NCBI GenBank assembly: GCA_022578965.1
Contig: MU400717.1
Coordinates: forward strand, 1 to 64,000
Source: Xylaria sp. FL1777
Taxonomy: Eukaryota; Ascomycota; Sordariomycetes; Xylariales; Xylariaceae
DNA length: 64,000 nt
Direction of reading: 5' to 3'
The notes beneath the pieces were generated by a model. It saw nothing but the letters and a program-made list of their open reading frames with translations, had not been told where the DNA came from and did no database searches. A program made the position numbers and the translations under genes. The stretch's first letter is position 1. Each line of letters opens with the position of its first letter. Positions 23,199-34,784 of the stretch are shown piece by piece.

Positions 23199-24044
23199 TG
23201 TTTCCTTGAAATTACTACTCGGCTTGGGAGTTTATCTTCCCCTTCTTGTTCTTCTCCTTTCTTTCTTTCCCTCGCGTACATATCAAATGCGGTGCATGGA
23301 AGATCGTCATGTTGCCCAAATAGGTATCAATCGCGGAAGGCTCCTGTATGATAACACACAGAACAAAAGTTCTTCATAGGTATTTGGCTTTATGCAGCAA
23401 ATAACACAAACAAAACAATCCGGGCTTGGCAAACAATCTACTCTGACGAAGTTAGTATAAATAAGTTCTTCTCAATATTATAGGGTAGAAATCATATTAC
23501 TAGGTACATACGTAGTAGTAGACAGTAGTAGCTGGGTACCTATTGATTCAAAACCGTCACTGCGGTGTGGCTGTGCACCGCCACAGCCTTGATATTACGT
23601 ACCTAGGTACTTGACCTACCCCTCCAGATATACTAGATAAGGCAACAAGCCGCAAATGACGCAGCCTTTATCTATCTAGACACTTAGGTACATACTTAGG
23701 TACATAGGTGTGGGGGTGTTACCCTGGTAAAGATGATGCCTACCCACGACCTGGCGGGCAGCATCTTAGCGTTTTACCAAACAAATGGGGCCGAGCAACA
23801 CATAAACATTTACCTAACCTTGGGTACTTACTCATATACACATGTTCATGCACAACAGAACGACGACGACGACGACCACGATATCGCAATCTCCCCGATC
23901 TCCTGATCGCCTCGCGATCGTCCAAGAACACCCCAATCCTCTGCACCATCCCCTTATCCCATAATCAACCAACCAAACCAATCTAGACAGGTTACTTGAC
24001 TTCAACTTGTCGTCCGTTGGCACTCAACTTGGCAAACGAACACG
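23199..24044. other. intergenic between DUF1295 gene and VID27
   Basis: No gene. A copy of the palindrome TACCTAGGTA is at 23600-23609, with several related TTAGGTACATA units at 23688-23707. Confidence 0.5.
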
Positions 24045-26699
24045 ATGTTTGTCCTCAAGAATGGTAATGTTTTTGTCCCTCTTCCTTCCCCTCTTCCTTT
24101 CCTTCGGAGTCAGCTGGTGGAAAATCTTGTCCCATCTCTTCCATGTTCTCCTTATCCTCCTTTCCTTACATTTACTACGGTATTCTATGCTGTTAATTCT
24201 ATGCTAACAACGACGCCATTGATTACCATCACAGTTGGCAAGTTACTCTTCGGCAGCAACAGCCAAGAGTCTATGATCGAATTGCCCCAGGGCCAGCTCT
24301 ACCTTGTCCGACCCCTCTCGCCCAAAGGCTACTCAGAACTCATATTCAAGGACGCCGCCATCCGCATCCGTCGAACCGGTCAGGACTTCCAATACCAGCT
24401 CGTTGTCCAGCGGGTTTACGAAGAAGGCGAGGCTGAGTTGCTAGCCGAAGAAGAAGGCGAAGATGCCGAGATCGATGCCCTTGCTGCCGAGCGAGATGAG
24501 AAGACCTTCCTGCTCGACGAGGCCATCCACTTCCGCGTCGAGAGCCGCAGCCGTTCCGAGAAGGTACTCGCGTGGAAAGATCTGAGCGGTGACGTCGGCG
24601 ACCTCTACGAGTTCGTCTGCGACCCGTCCGCCCAGGCCGCCCAGGTTAACGCCTTCGAGCGTATCGCCAAGCAGTGCCAGTATGAGCGCAAGTATCGCAA
24701 GTCGCATACCACTGCTTCCGACGCCGATCTAAGGCAGTTTGAGTTCGATGACGAGCAACCCATTCCGCAAGCAAGCCCCATCCACAGCCCGACACTCGCT
24801 CGCTCCATCGAGTCGGCCGACGCCATGTTCCAGCTGAAGAACGAAGCCAATGTGGGTGCGAAGAGAGACGGCGCTGAACATGTTGATGACGTCCTGGCTA
24901 GACAAGAGTCCGAAGAGCCGGAAGAGCATATCACGTCATCGACCAACACCTCGTCTCACCCCAAGGCGCCGCCGACTGCGCCGGCCCAGCCCGAGCCTTT
25001 GGAGGTCCTCTCCCACGAATTGGCCGAATTGCATTTCTTCGATTTCCCTTCTGGATCTTTTGTTCTACGTGACGCTTCCGTTGCCGCACAAGTTTCCGAT
25101 ATTGGAAAGTGGAACTACTGGCTACATGTCGCTAGCAAAGACCACGAGTGGCTGGGCATTCCCGTCATGGCCGATATGAACCCCGTATTCAACTTTGAGT
25201 TCCTGTCGTTCATATTCAATCAGTTCACCGAAGATGGATCTGCCTACTCCTGGCTACTGAGATTCAAGGACCAGGCAACCCTCGCGAGGTTTCAAGAAGG
25301 GCTCATGCAGGCACTATGGGAGCAGCTCAACGAGCAGAAGTGGTCCAAGGTCAAGGAGCGAGAGCGTCAATATGTCCTCGACGCCTTTGAGGATTTGAAG
25401 ATGGATGATGCCCCCGTCGAGGAGGAAGAGGAGGAGGAGGAGGAAACTGACGAGGCCGACGATGACAGACCCAGGAGCGAACATTATGACAGCGACGAGG
25501 AAGAGGATGATGTTGAGACGCAACCCCAGGATGACGAAATCAACACCGGATTGGCCGTTGGATATAAACATGATCGTTCCTTCGTCGTGCGCGGCTCTAA
25601 GATCGGCGTCTTTAAACACCACCCGAACGACCGTCTAGAATTCTCTACAAACATCTCCAAGGTGGAGACACCAAAAGGCGAGCTTTTCAGCCCCAAGAAG
25701 GTTATGCTGCACAACGAGGATCGCAACATGATTTTGCAGAAAGATAACGATCCCAACAAGCTGTACCGCATGGACCTCGAATACGGCAAGGTTGTTGACG
25801 AGTGGAATGTACACGACGATATTCCCGTTCTCGAGTTTGCTCCTGAAAACAAGTTCGCCCAAATGACTCACGAACCTACTTTCCTAGGTGTCTCGAAGAA
25901 TGCCCTATTCCGGGTTGACCCGCGTCTATCTGGGACCAAGCTTGTCGACTCGCAGCTCAAGCAATACGCCTCAAAGAATGACTTTTCTGCTTTATCCACT
26001 ACGGAGAAGGGCTACATTGCGGTAGCTTCCAACAAGGGAGACATCCGTCTATTCGATCGTCTCGGAATCAACGCGAAAACTCACATCCCGGCGCTCGGGG
26101 AACCCATTATCGGCCTAGATGTGTCTGCCGATGGCCGCTGGGTTCTGGCGACGTGCCGCACGTATCTGCTTCTCATCGATGCGATGCAGAAAGAGGGGAA
26201 GAATGAGGGTAAGCTCGGCTTTGAGAAGTCTTTCGCCGCCGACTCGAAGCCACAACCCCGCCGTCTTGCGCTTACCCCTGAGCACGTGGCGCAGTTTCAC
26301 CACGAGACAGGCCAAGGTGTTTCATTCACGCCAGCTCGATTTAACACAAGCCAGACGAGCGAGGAGTCGTCCATCATCACGGCTACGGGGCCTTATATTG
26401 TGGACTGGAACCTGAAGAAGGTGCTGCGCGGTGCCAAAGCTCCGTACATCATTAAACGCTACACTGAGGATGTCAAGGCCGACGACTTCAAATTTGGGTC
26501 CGACCAGAACGTCATTGTTGCCCTTCCCAATGAAGTCAATATGATTGGCAAGAGCAAGATGAGTCGACCGACGCGGGAGAGTATTGCCGGTGACTTTCAC
26601 CGACTGGGCACACAGAGACGTAGTTCAGGACGCGTAGGTACAAGACAGAGCGGGCGTTACAAGCTAGGTAGGGATGATATCGTGGATTCGCCGTTTTAG
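24045..26699 (+). CDS. VID27: VID27, vacuolar import and degradation protein
   Basis: Exon 1 is only 19 nt (24045-24063, MFVLKN plus one base). A 171-bp intron (24064-24234) that is by chance open in frame follows; then one exon runs to 26699, giving 827 residues. The spliced N-terminus reads MFVLKNVGKLLFGSN, as expected for the family; without splicing there would be a 57-residue hydrophobic insertion. After the N-terminal VID27/PH-like part (QGQLYLVRPLSPKGYSELIF) comes an acidic stretch (VEEEEEEEEE, 25.42-25.45 kb) and a C-terminal beta-propeller-like VID27 domain (NTGLAVGYKHDRSFVVRG onward). In yeast VID27 is linked to vacuole-dependent turnover of gluconeogenic enzymes; its exact biochemical action is not established. 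Cytosolic, core gene. Confidence 0.95.
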   Translation: MFVLKNGNVFVPLPSPLPFLRSQLVENLVPSLPCSPYPPFLTFTTVFYAVNSMLTTTPLITITVGKLLFGSNSQESMIELPQGQLYLVRPLSPKGYSELIFKDAAIRIRRTGQDFQYQLVVQRVYEEGEAELLAEEEGEDAEIDALAAERDEKTFLLDEAIHFRVESRSRSEKVLAWKDLSGDVGDLYEFVCDPSAQAAQVNAFERIAKQCQYERKYRKSHTTASDADLRQFEFDDEQPIPQASPIHSPTLARSIESADAMFQLKNEANVGAKRDGAEHVDDVLARQESEEPEEHITSSTNTSSHPKAPPTAPAQPEPLEVLSHELAELHFFDFPSGSFVLRDASVAAQVSDIGKWNYWLHVASKDHEWLGIPVMADMNPVFNFEFLSFIFNQFTEDGSAYSWLLRFKDQATLARFQEGLMQALWEQLNEQKWSKVKERERQYVLDAFEDLKMDDAPVEEEEEEEEETDEADDDRPRSEHYDSDEEEDDVETQPQDDEINTGLAVGYKHDRSFVVRGSKIGVFKHHPNDRLEFSTNISKVETPKGELFSPKKVMLHNEDRNMILQKDNDPNKLYRMDLEYGKVVDEWNVHDDIPVLEFAPENKFAQMTHEPTFLGVSKNALFRVDPRLSGTKLVDSQLKQYASKNDFSALSTTEKGYIAVASNKGDIRLFDRLGINAKTHIPALGEPIIGLDVSADGRWVLATCRTYLLLIDAMQKEGKNEGKLGFEKSFAADSKPQPRRLALTPEHVAQFHHETGQGVSFTPARFNTSQTSEESSIITATGPYIVDWNLKKVLRGAKAPYIIKRYTEDVKADDFKFGSDQNVIVALPNEVNMIGKSKMSRPTRESIAGDFHRLGTQRRSSGRVGTRQSGRYKLGRDDIVDSPF

Positions 26700-27533
26700 A
26701 GAACTGTGTACACTTGAAGGGGCTTTCAAGTACAGGGGCTTTTTTTTTCCCTCCTTTTTTTGTTATTGTTGATGTGCCATGGTCATGAATTCATGAGATA
26801 ACGGCCCAGCACACGCGGTGGGCCAGGGTTCTATTACGATAATACCCCGGAGTTAGGGCAAAGCACACGTCTACCTTGTGCATACCTGAAGAATGCACGA
26901 ACGGCTTCATATGTTTCGTGAAATTAGGTATCCGTGTAACAATTATTCAAACTTATCAAAATACGACATCAAGGATTCGTAAAGCTGGTCAGGTCTCGTT
27001 TTCTTGTCTTCGGCCTGTCTACATGGAATTGGATGTGCCGTTTGAGCATTCACAAATTCTAACTAATAAAGGCATAAAATAACCAATGAGACTAATCTTC
27101 TAGAAGAGAGTCGTAGGGCTACCAATGATGTGATTGACAATGTGCGTTTGCCGCTCTCTCCATTGCACAGCCCGAACAGGGCAACCCTAGCCTCTAACGT
27201 GGCTGTGAGAATAGGTACTCTTGCTGCTCTTGCAGAACTCTTGAACATACCTAGGCTTGGCGTCATCACAGCCCCTGCCGATAGGCATTGATATGCATAG
27301 GCAAACGGTGCGAAGATGAGCTCATGTAAAAGACTAAGGAGGCCGGTTCACCTCATGGAGCAACCTACTTCCTCTCGAACCAAAGTGTCGAAATCGCCGA
27401 GTCTTGTTATCGGTGTAAAAAGACTTCAATCTATCAATAGATCTAACGTATCACCAAAGCTAAGAAGACCAATTTGAACCATCAATCTTCATTGCACTAG
27501 AGGTGGCCAATTGAATTCAAATATTGTGCTGGG
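26700..27533. other. intergenic
   Basis: Nothing codes convincingly. A T-run (TTTTTTTT) near 26741-26761 lies 3' of VID27 and may be part of its 3' end. Confidence 0.35.
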
Positions 27534-29595
27534 ATGACGAAATCGACCGAGCCGACTGGTTCGGCGACGACCCAAACCAAAACATCTCAGAAACACTGTT
27601 GGGAGTGCCTCCGACGCAGGCTCGTATGCGATTCCGTGCAACCTATCTGCAACCGCTGCCGCACCGGCGGGCTAGTCTGCCCAGGTTACGGCGAGAAGCA
27701 GCCGCTGCGTTGGGTCAAACCAGGGCAAGTGACGGCATGCACTCGAGAGCGGGCGAAGGCCAGACTTTCTGCAGGTGTCAAAACAGGTGTCTCTAACAAT
27801 ACCGGCGTCGATGGCGACAGTACCGAGGCAAACATGGCAGATCGGGCTTCCTCGACGAGCCAGGAGGACTCGAATGATGGTGGGCTCCTGAGAGAGCTCG
27901 ACGCCCTGTACCTCCTAGGTGCCAGGCAGCTCAGAAATCCAGATGCCATCATGCGATATGACATTGCATGCGAGAATTTCGCTGGTGTGCGAGCATCGTA
28001 TATTTGCAAGTTCACTCGTCAAACTTTCCCTTTCCCCAATCCCCCTTTGCACGACTCCGCACCAAGCTTGTGATGACGGTGAGTGCTGGTATTCATTGCT
28101 GATACGCGGGATTGATAACTAGACAACTGTGAGATATACGAGCGCAGCTCACCGCTCAGCCTACTACTCGAAGAATCGCGATTCAAGCTGCCCCTGGCGC
28201 AGATCGCGCACCATCTCCCAGCGCCGATCCAAGGGCTATTCATTTTATTGGCGCTGGGACACCAGATCCACCGATTGCCGTCGGACATAGAAGCAAACGT
28301 GCGTGTGCAAGTGCAGTCTGCCGTTTCATTCTGGACGTACCAGGTGGTTCGCACGCTCAATGAGGATATTGCGCAGGAAAAGAAGCAGGCTAGCGACGAG
28401 ACGATGACAGGTGTGCTAATGTTGATGATGGCCGGTGTGAGTGTTTTCTAGACAGCCCCTTTTACGTGGAATTGATGGACGAGGGAGAGGCAACCATCTC
28501 GACGTCGGTCAATCGAAGTTTTAGGCAGTAACAGGCCAGATTCTGATGTGAATACTACAAATACAGCAGCAACTGCAGCCATCTAGCGGCTGGCGATATC
28601 ATTACCGCGGACTCATGCAGATGATGCGGATCCGTGGCGGCATTGAAAAAGTGTGGCACGAATGTCCACATATGCACAATGGCATTTTGAGTATGGTTAT
28701 GTAAGTTTGTCACCCCTGAGCCAAACTATACTTCTGTCCGCTCTCGTGCCACCATTGGGCGCTCTGAGATATATACATACATGTTCAATTCATAAAGTGG
28801 CTATCGAATTCTTCGCTGATCTGACACCATGGCGACAGAGGAGAGGTGTTCGCCAACACGACCAGTCCGAGCCACGACCAGGTGACCGAACTCTCGCATC
28901 CCAGGCGTCTCAACTTCCTACTGTCTGCCTGGGGAGGTCATGGTGATGTGTTGTCCGTATACGTTGGCTCGATATGTCCGCTTTCATTGTTCTCCAACGT
29001 GATTCAGATCAATCATCTTCGAGGTCTCGCAACACGGGGCATGTCTAACTCACCATCCTCCTCCTCCTCCTCCTCCTCCTCCTCCTGCTCTTCCTTCTCA
29101 CATAGTAGGCCAATCTACGCCGACGCGCAAGTCATCTTAGAGCAAATCCTATGCTTTTCGCCAGAAATCTACGCGTCAATAAACGGCAACACACGGACGC
29201 AATCGAAATGGCTTCTCGTAGGGCGGATCCATCAATCTGCCATAGCGCTCTACTGCATCCTCTCTCTGCAACACGTTCTTCTCCTGCCTGAATCCGAGAC
29301 CCTCTCGCGGGCGGTTCGCATGCACTACGACCGTCTACTGCTGGATCTCAAAGAAGGATACAAGTATCGGAACTTCAAGAACTGCTTCTTCTGGCCGCTG
29401 GTGGTTTCGGGTATGTGTGCCGTGCGGGGAACAGCCTTCGAGCGGGCTTTCATTGCTGATACGCTGAGGGACTCCGTCCCACATATGGGTTGCTCTATGC
29501 CGATTCTGGCGCGCAAAGTATTGATGGAGTTTTGGGGCTCGGGTACGAAGGGCTGGGATGACTGTTTCAATCAGCCTTATGTTTTCCTTATGTGA
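27534..29595 (+). CDS. Zn2Cys6 transcription factor with fungal-specific domain
   Basis: Four exons, 27534-27984, 28123-28436, 28567-28700 and 28839-29595, all joined by GT-AG introns with matching phases, give 551 residues. The Zn2Cys6 cluster uses Cys22, 25, 32, 39, 42 and 49 (C-x2-C-x6-C-x6-C-x2-C-x6-C) in CWECLRRRLVC and CNRCRTGGLVC. The remainder is a fungal-specific transcription factor domain of the PF11951 kind: RYDIACENFADNCEIYERS at the exon 1/2 joint, MMRIRGGIEKVWH, and IGEVFANTTSPSHDQV at the exon 3/4 joint. A TCC repeat at 29056-29085 encodes a polyserine run that may vary between isolates. It is a nuclear DNA-binding regulator; target genes are unknown. The nearest neighbours, VID27 and a secreted protein, give no clear hint. 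Confidence 0.9.
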
Positions 29596-31123
29596 GCTTT
29601 ACGTCTGCTATATGAGGTGTCTCGCAGGACTGGAATAGAAGCAGTGGCATTGGAAAAGTAATTAGCTTTTACTTATTCCGAGAGTGAAGATGTCGGATGT
29701 CTTTTGTATAGTCGCGTCAGATACTCCTCGGGGTTGGTGAGGAGAGGAGAGGAGCAGAGAAGGTCCGGCATTCGATGAATGGGGCAACTACTTATTCCCC
29801 TCAGGATATCTGCTTATTTAGTGATTTAGAGTAAGATTTTTAATGATTACGAATTTTAATACCGAAATATGGGCATCACAGTTGAACTGGTGAAATTGTT
29901 TCTTTTATTCGGATTTCTCTGCTCCGTCGGTGCTCTATGAGCCTTAGCCCAGCGACTCAATATCGGAGCGCGTGATATGGTCGATCTAATATACTTGTAG
30001 AGAGATATTTATGTCTATGTAGAACGTTTATTGTTAACGCGATTTGCGCGTGTATTTAATCAGGTCAGAGTAATTTGTTATACAGGTAGTTAGCTCTATA
30101 TAATCTAAAAAGTCATATACTTATCTACCCAAGGTCCATAACCTACATAAGTACCTGCGTGTAGATTAATGGATTAATCCTAACCGCTAAGAAAGCAGTG
30201 GTTCCTGCCATAATGCACTACAGCGGCGCATTACATACGTACAGTACAGTTAGGTAGTAGAGACGTGGGGTACCTAGTGTAGGGCTGGCAGATCTAGGTA
30301 CCTACCTAAGGTTAGTGATTGTTTAGTGGCGTGATGAATCCACTAAGCTCGCAATATAGCCAGTAATTCTAGTCGGGATACAAGATGCCTTGCTATGAGA
30401 CACGGCAACATTGAAATAGTTATATGAGCAATCCCTGTGATCAGCTCTCGTTTCGCGCTGGATTGGCCACTCCATCTCGTTATGAATTTCGTTGTCTCCT
30501 CTGCAATACGGACGCTCGGGAGAGATCACGGATAGTACTACTATATATTATCTCTGCAATAGGCTCAAATCACATACCCCGCCATTGCTTTGAATCCATA
30601 GCAGCGAACAACTCAGTCCTGGCACATAGATTTGTTGTGAAAGGGGAACAAGAAAGGCTGCCTGCCTAAGTTATAGTAAGTGGTACGCAATTTAGATCCT
30701 GGCCATGTCAAGTATTTGGAATTCGAGATGACGAAAATTAGTGAGAAGATGCAGGGCCAAGCCGAATATGATTGGCTTGTAGGCGGGCCACATCTCATAT
30801 CTGTACTTGTTTACATGTAAGTGACGGGACAGGACCATTGTATAGATACACTCATTCAAAGGATATATATCCAACACACATATACATAGAGAAGTTCAAT
30901 CACCCACAAAGACGTTGTTACCGCACACTATTGGGGTAACTCCTCTTCGATACCAATTACTGTACACACTTTGTACACAGAATAGTACATAAGCAACCAC
31001 AAACTCCACCTCAAACCGACCTGATCCTTCGCCAATCTCAAACACTTCACTTCGTTTCGTTTCCTCCATCTCTGGTCTTCGTTACCTCCGCCACGTCCAC
31101 TGTCAACCACAACTTCAGTCGCT
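29596..31123. other. intergenic, 1.5 kb
   Basis: No gene is supported. Around 30.24-30.32 kb there are imperfect TAGGTACCTACCTA repeats belonging to the palindrome family listed elsewhere. The last ~200 bp should be the promoter and leader of the small secreted protein. Confidence 0.4.
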
Positions 31124-31603
31124 ATGATCTTCGCCGCCATATTACCCGCCGTCACGGCTATCGTGATGTCATTCACGCGATTCACGGATGCTGGGCTAGC
31201 CATCATGCCATGCGCCACGGCAACATCGAGGCCAGCCTTCATGATCTCGGATTTCACAGGCGGCATTAGTAGATACACGGGCGGCGAGTCCTTCGCGTTC
31301 TACCTCAATACCACTTACAACGACTACCACAGCGGGTGCAGCGGATCGATTAATAAGGGCGCCGACGACAATGGCCTACAGTGGTGTTCGACCCGGATCC
31401 CCGGCTGGAACGTCTCGTACGTCATGACACACAACCACCAAGTTCTCATCAACCACGAGTTTCTCTGCAGTCAGGATGATGGTACCGTAGTTAGCGCACA
31501 TGCCGAGGGTGCCACGCAGCTCAACGTCAATTCGGCAGCAAACGGAAAGCTTAGCATGAAGCCCGCCAGTCAGACATTCGCTGCATCGGTAACGATATAT
31601 TAG
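31124..31603 (+). CDS. small secreted cysteine-containing protein (effector-like)
   Basis: A single-exon 159-residue frame. The N-terminus (MIFAAILPAVTAIVMSF) is hydrophobic and fits a signal peptide, though no ideal cleavage site is obvious. Four cysteines at 30, 72, 88 and 115 could form two disulfides. The body has the look of secreted beta-rich fungal proteins: alternating hydrophobic strands (FMISDFTGG, ESFAFYLNTT, NVSYVMTHNHQVLINHEF) and a Gly/Ala-rich C-terminal strand pair. NTT and NVS are possible glycosylation sites. Size, secretion and cysteine content make it a candidate effector or cell-surface protein; no defined family function can be assigned. Confidence 0.65.
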   Translation: MIFAAILPAVTAIVMSFTRFTDAGLAIMPCATATSRPAFMISDFTGGISRYTGGESFAFYLNTTYNDYHSGCSGSINKGADDNGLQWCSTRIPGWNVSYVMTHNHQVLINHEFLCSQDDGTVVSAHAEGATQLNVNSAANGKLSMKPASQTFAASVTIY

Positions 31604-32628
31604 ACACAAGGGGTACGGTCAGAAAAAAAGAAGAAAACTTTTTGTTTTTTTTAATCATGGACATAATCAAAAGAGCAATGAGATCGCTAAAGACCAGCGC
31701 AAGCTAGCGTAATGTACGGAATCCACCAACACTAAAGCACATTAGAAGTGGCAATTGCTGCTACCTACTCCCATGATTGCTTAGCCTATTAATAATCAAT
31801 AACAACCTATTAATAATATATCCTTCCTTCATTAGATTTACTTACCATAATATAAACAACAGTATACGTAGAGTGAAACAGCATAGTAAATGCCTGTAGA
31901 TTAATGTTCATGAGCAGATAACGCCGAAATTAAATCTGATAGTTAATAAATAAGACAAAAAATCCTTCAACCATTAACGATAGCGTTCTCACACCCGGGT
32001 TGCTAGGTCCTTCCTTATATGTACTATACTATACGTACGGTAGTTACGTAAACTAATACCGAGTCTTTCCTCTGTCCTACCTAGACTCTGTATATAGGCC
32101 GCTGGCTGCTGTATTGTTTGCCCTCCGCGCCGACTTCGACTCGTTGGACGTTTAACCGCTGCTTTCCTATAAGCATCGGTATTAATTCAAGGGAATTCCA
32201 GCATCATTAATGCGCTAGTGGTTATTAAGTAAAACGTGTCGTGTCAGACTCTCACCAAAGTATACGTGCATTATGGATATATAGAATCCTAGAAATCTTG
32301 TAGACATTGTATTGTACCAACAGAATTAATAACGGGAAGTGCTACTACAACACAACCCAAACATACATTATTTAAGTGTAATCACTTTTATTATGACAAC
32401 TACTAACAATTTTTCATCTCTTTTATGCAGCCTCTAGACTATTAGAATACCTTTTCTTCTAGCTGCCACAGGGATATCTTCTTGTGTGTTAATTTAGATT
32501 TATTACCTACTCTCCTACACTTCCTAATATTTAATCAACCTAACCTGGCTCAAAAGACAACAATAGGTAAAAAAGGAAAAGAAGAAGAAGAAGAAGCTAA
32601 ACCCGTGGGGCGCTCCGAACCGAACAAA
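31604..32628. other. intergenic, AT-rich
   Basis: No gene is seen. Much of 31.7-32.6 kb is AT-rich with TATTAATAATA-type runs, milder than the left-edge island. Confidence 0.4.
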
Positions 32629-33999
32629 TTATTCCCCCTTGTCGTCTAACATCAATTCATCGGGGACCTTCTCACCTCTGAATCGAGCAACCGCATGCTG
32701 CAAGATTTTGGCCTCGGGAACGAGTCCTAGCTCAGCGAGGAGATCAAAGACGTCAAACCAGTCACCATTAACCTCCGCAACAGTACAGTCGAGGGCTACC
32801 TTCCACAGCCCTGGAAGGTCTACCTCGGCAGCGAACTCACATAGGCGAACGATGATTTTCCCGTGGGCAATAACTTCCTCGGGTTCCATCGTAGACGCCA
32901 TTTGCCTAAACTCTACGGTACGCTTGTTCTGATAATCAATATTGACTTCACCGCCGCGTCGTAAAACTAACTTGTAGAGGTTGAGCGTGTAGGCTCGGAA
33001 GTTATAGGCTGGTCGGTCGTCTGGTTCAGGGTCAACTCGCATTAGTTCGGCCAGCGTTGGGGCGTTCACAGACTGTAGGATCTCGGAGACCGCGAGAGGG
33101 ATCTCCAGGGGGCGCGCTTCTCCGCCATCATGCTCATCATATTCTAAAGTCATGAAGATATCTTCACTAAACTCATATCCCGTCAGCTCGCCCCGCTTGA
33201 AAGGAACGATGAGATTAGGTGTACGCTTACGAAACGGCTGTGAGAAGGGGTTTGGCCTGCTCCCAACGCCAGGAACCTCTGGCCTCTCCTCAATGTACTT
33301 GGCGCCCAGATCCCGAGAAGTCACCGCAGCTCGTCTGCCATGTGCGATGCGGGAGTACAGTCTATTGCTCAGACAGTACGAACTATTTCGTCTATACTCG
33401 GGGTGCAATTGTACCATCAGTGGGTCAACCGCAACTAGTAACGCCGCCATGCGTCGAAGTTTTCTAAATGGTATATAATCCTTTCCATGGCCGTAATGAT
33501 AATGCATTCCAGCACTGGGTGGGGTGATAATCCAAAACTCATCCTTAATAGCTTGAACTACGGCACGGATCTCCTCCCATGATGTCTCTGTTGCCCACAG
33601 CGCGGGTGATGCAACCTCGGTCGGGTACCAGCGGTACTCACTCAGATATTTCTCCTCTTCTTCCATTTCTGAGGGGAGGTGGATTGTCGGATCAGTACCC
33701 ACTGTCCAGTTCGAGTATGGCCTTAGATGTAATGACTCGATATCAGTCACGGCCTCCTCATCAGAATTTATCACACGATCTCCGAGCCCACGAAGACTGG
33801 AAAGTGTATTTTCGATTGTGCGTCCAAGCCTCTTCCGCACTCTGTCCACGATTATATCATAACGGCCGACGCCAGGTGGGAGGACGAAGGGTGCACCAGC
33901 GTTCTGAAACCTCTCCGGCGTATTCATTGGTAGATTGGACTCTGCAACGCAGAGTAGAAACTCGAGCTCTACGCCTATGCTTGACCTCGTGGTCTCCAT
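32629..33999 (-). CDS. putative amidoligase (Amidoligase_2 family)
   Basis: Single exon, 456 residues, starting at a good ATG. The N-terminal strand IGVELEFLL carries the G-x-E-x-E pattern of the COOH-NH2 ligase/glutamine-synthetase-like fold; the middle contains SAGMHYHYGHGKDY, and the late strand KRTVEFRQMASTMEPEEV carries the EFR element. Together these match fungal proteins annotated as putative amidoligases, enzymes proposed to form amide bonds between a carboxylate and an amine using ATP. The substrate (peptide, polyamine or cell-wall component) is unknown. No membrane span or signal peptide is evident, so a cytosolic location is likely. No biosynthetic partner gene lies next to it. Confidence 0.8.
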   Translation of the reverse strand: METTRSSIGVELEFLLCVAESNLPMNTPERFQNAGAPFVLPPGVGRYDIIVDRVRKRLGRTIENTLSSLRGLGDRVINSDEEAVTDIESLHLRPYSNWTVGTDPTIHLPSEMEEEEKYLSEYRWYPTEVASPALWATETSWEEIRAVVQAIKDEFWIITPPSAGMHYHYGHGKDYIPFRKLRRMAALLVAVDPLMVQLHPEYRRNSSYCLSNRLYSRIAHGRRAAVTSRDLGAKYIEERPEVPGVGSRPNPFSQPFRKRTPNLIVPFKRGELTGYEFSEDIFMTLEYDEHDGGEARPLEIPLAVSEILQSVNAPTLAELMRVDPEPDDRPAYNFRAYTLNLYKLVLRRGGEVNIDYQNKRTVEFRQMASTMEPEEVIAHGKIIVRLCEFAAEVDLPGLWKVALDCTVAEVNGDWFDVFDLLAELGLVPEAKILQHAVARFRGEKVPDELMLDDKGE

Positions 34000-34784
34000 A
34001 TCTATTTCTCTCGTGTCGTAGTCCGGTTTGTGTCAAGTTATTTATTCAAGGTGATTATTCGTATATTTATAGGAGCGTTAATCCATTTTGATGATTGCTT
34101 TCATTACGAACACTTACCAAGTTTATATCTTTAATATTAGTGAGACCAAGACAAAGCAGTTGTTCAATACAATGATCATTGTTCTACTAATATAACCTCG
34201 TTTTTCTGGTGTGTATTATTTTATGGATTATTGTTCAACAAAGACTTATTACCCCTAGAATGAGAATAAGAGAGACATGGACCTTAACCATTAGTGTAGG
34301 CGAGATCTTCACACTTGCGTAATATTCTTGCTGTGACCATACAAGTACATGTTGTGCACCGTTATAGTTCTTTTTGTCGTTGCTTTTTGCATCACTATGA
34401 ATTATAATGTCTCTAGTGATTTTTGTAGACAGAAGCTACACCGTCAACAAAGAAATGAGGAAATAGGCAACAAGAATTGGCTGATAGCATGCATGTTGTT
34501 TTCAATCAAAAGTTACAAGATATGATCCTCCTACTCTACTTCTTTCACAACTAGTTGACATGATAAATAAGAATACACAATTGAGACGAAGACGAGATCA
34601 TGCTATAACGTAACTCCATGACATAATCCCACAACAGTCACGTTTATCTGCTCCCTAGATTCCAATAGAAACATTTAGGCCACCCTGATATTCGACTAGC
34701 ATGTGTTCAGCCCGCTGTCTATCTGCAAGCCGTCTATACAGTCCGAAGTGCCTCTTATACGTATCCTACGCAATAGCCGACCAG
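34000..34784. other. intergenic
   Basis: No coding frame of interest is seen; base composition is moderately AT-rich. Confidence 0.35.

Noticed and set aside
24064..24234. Extra 57 residues at the VID27 N-terminus
   Set aside because: The segment has GT-AG ends and its removal restores the conserved MFVLKNVGKLLFG start; it is an in-frame intron.
27985..28122. Frameshift or pseudogene in the Zn2Cys6 regulator
   Set aside because: A single 138-bp intron with donor GTGTGC and acceptor ending at 28122 joins FAD to NCEIYERS in frame and gives a complete 551-residue protein.
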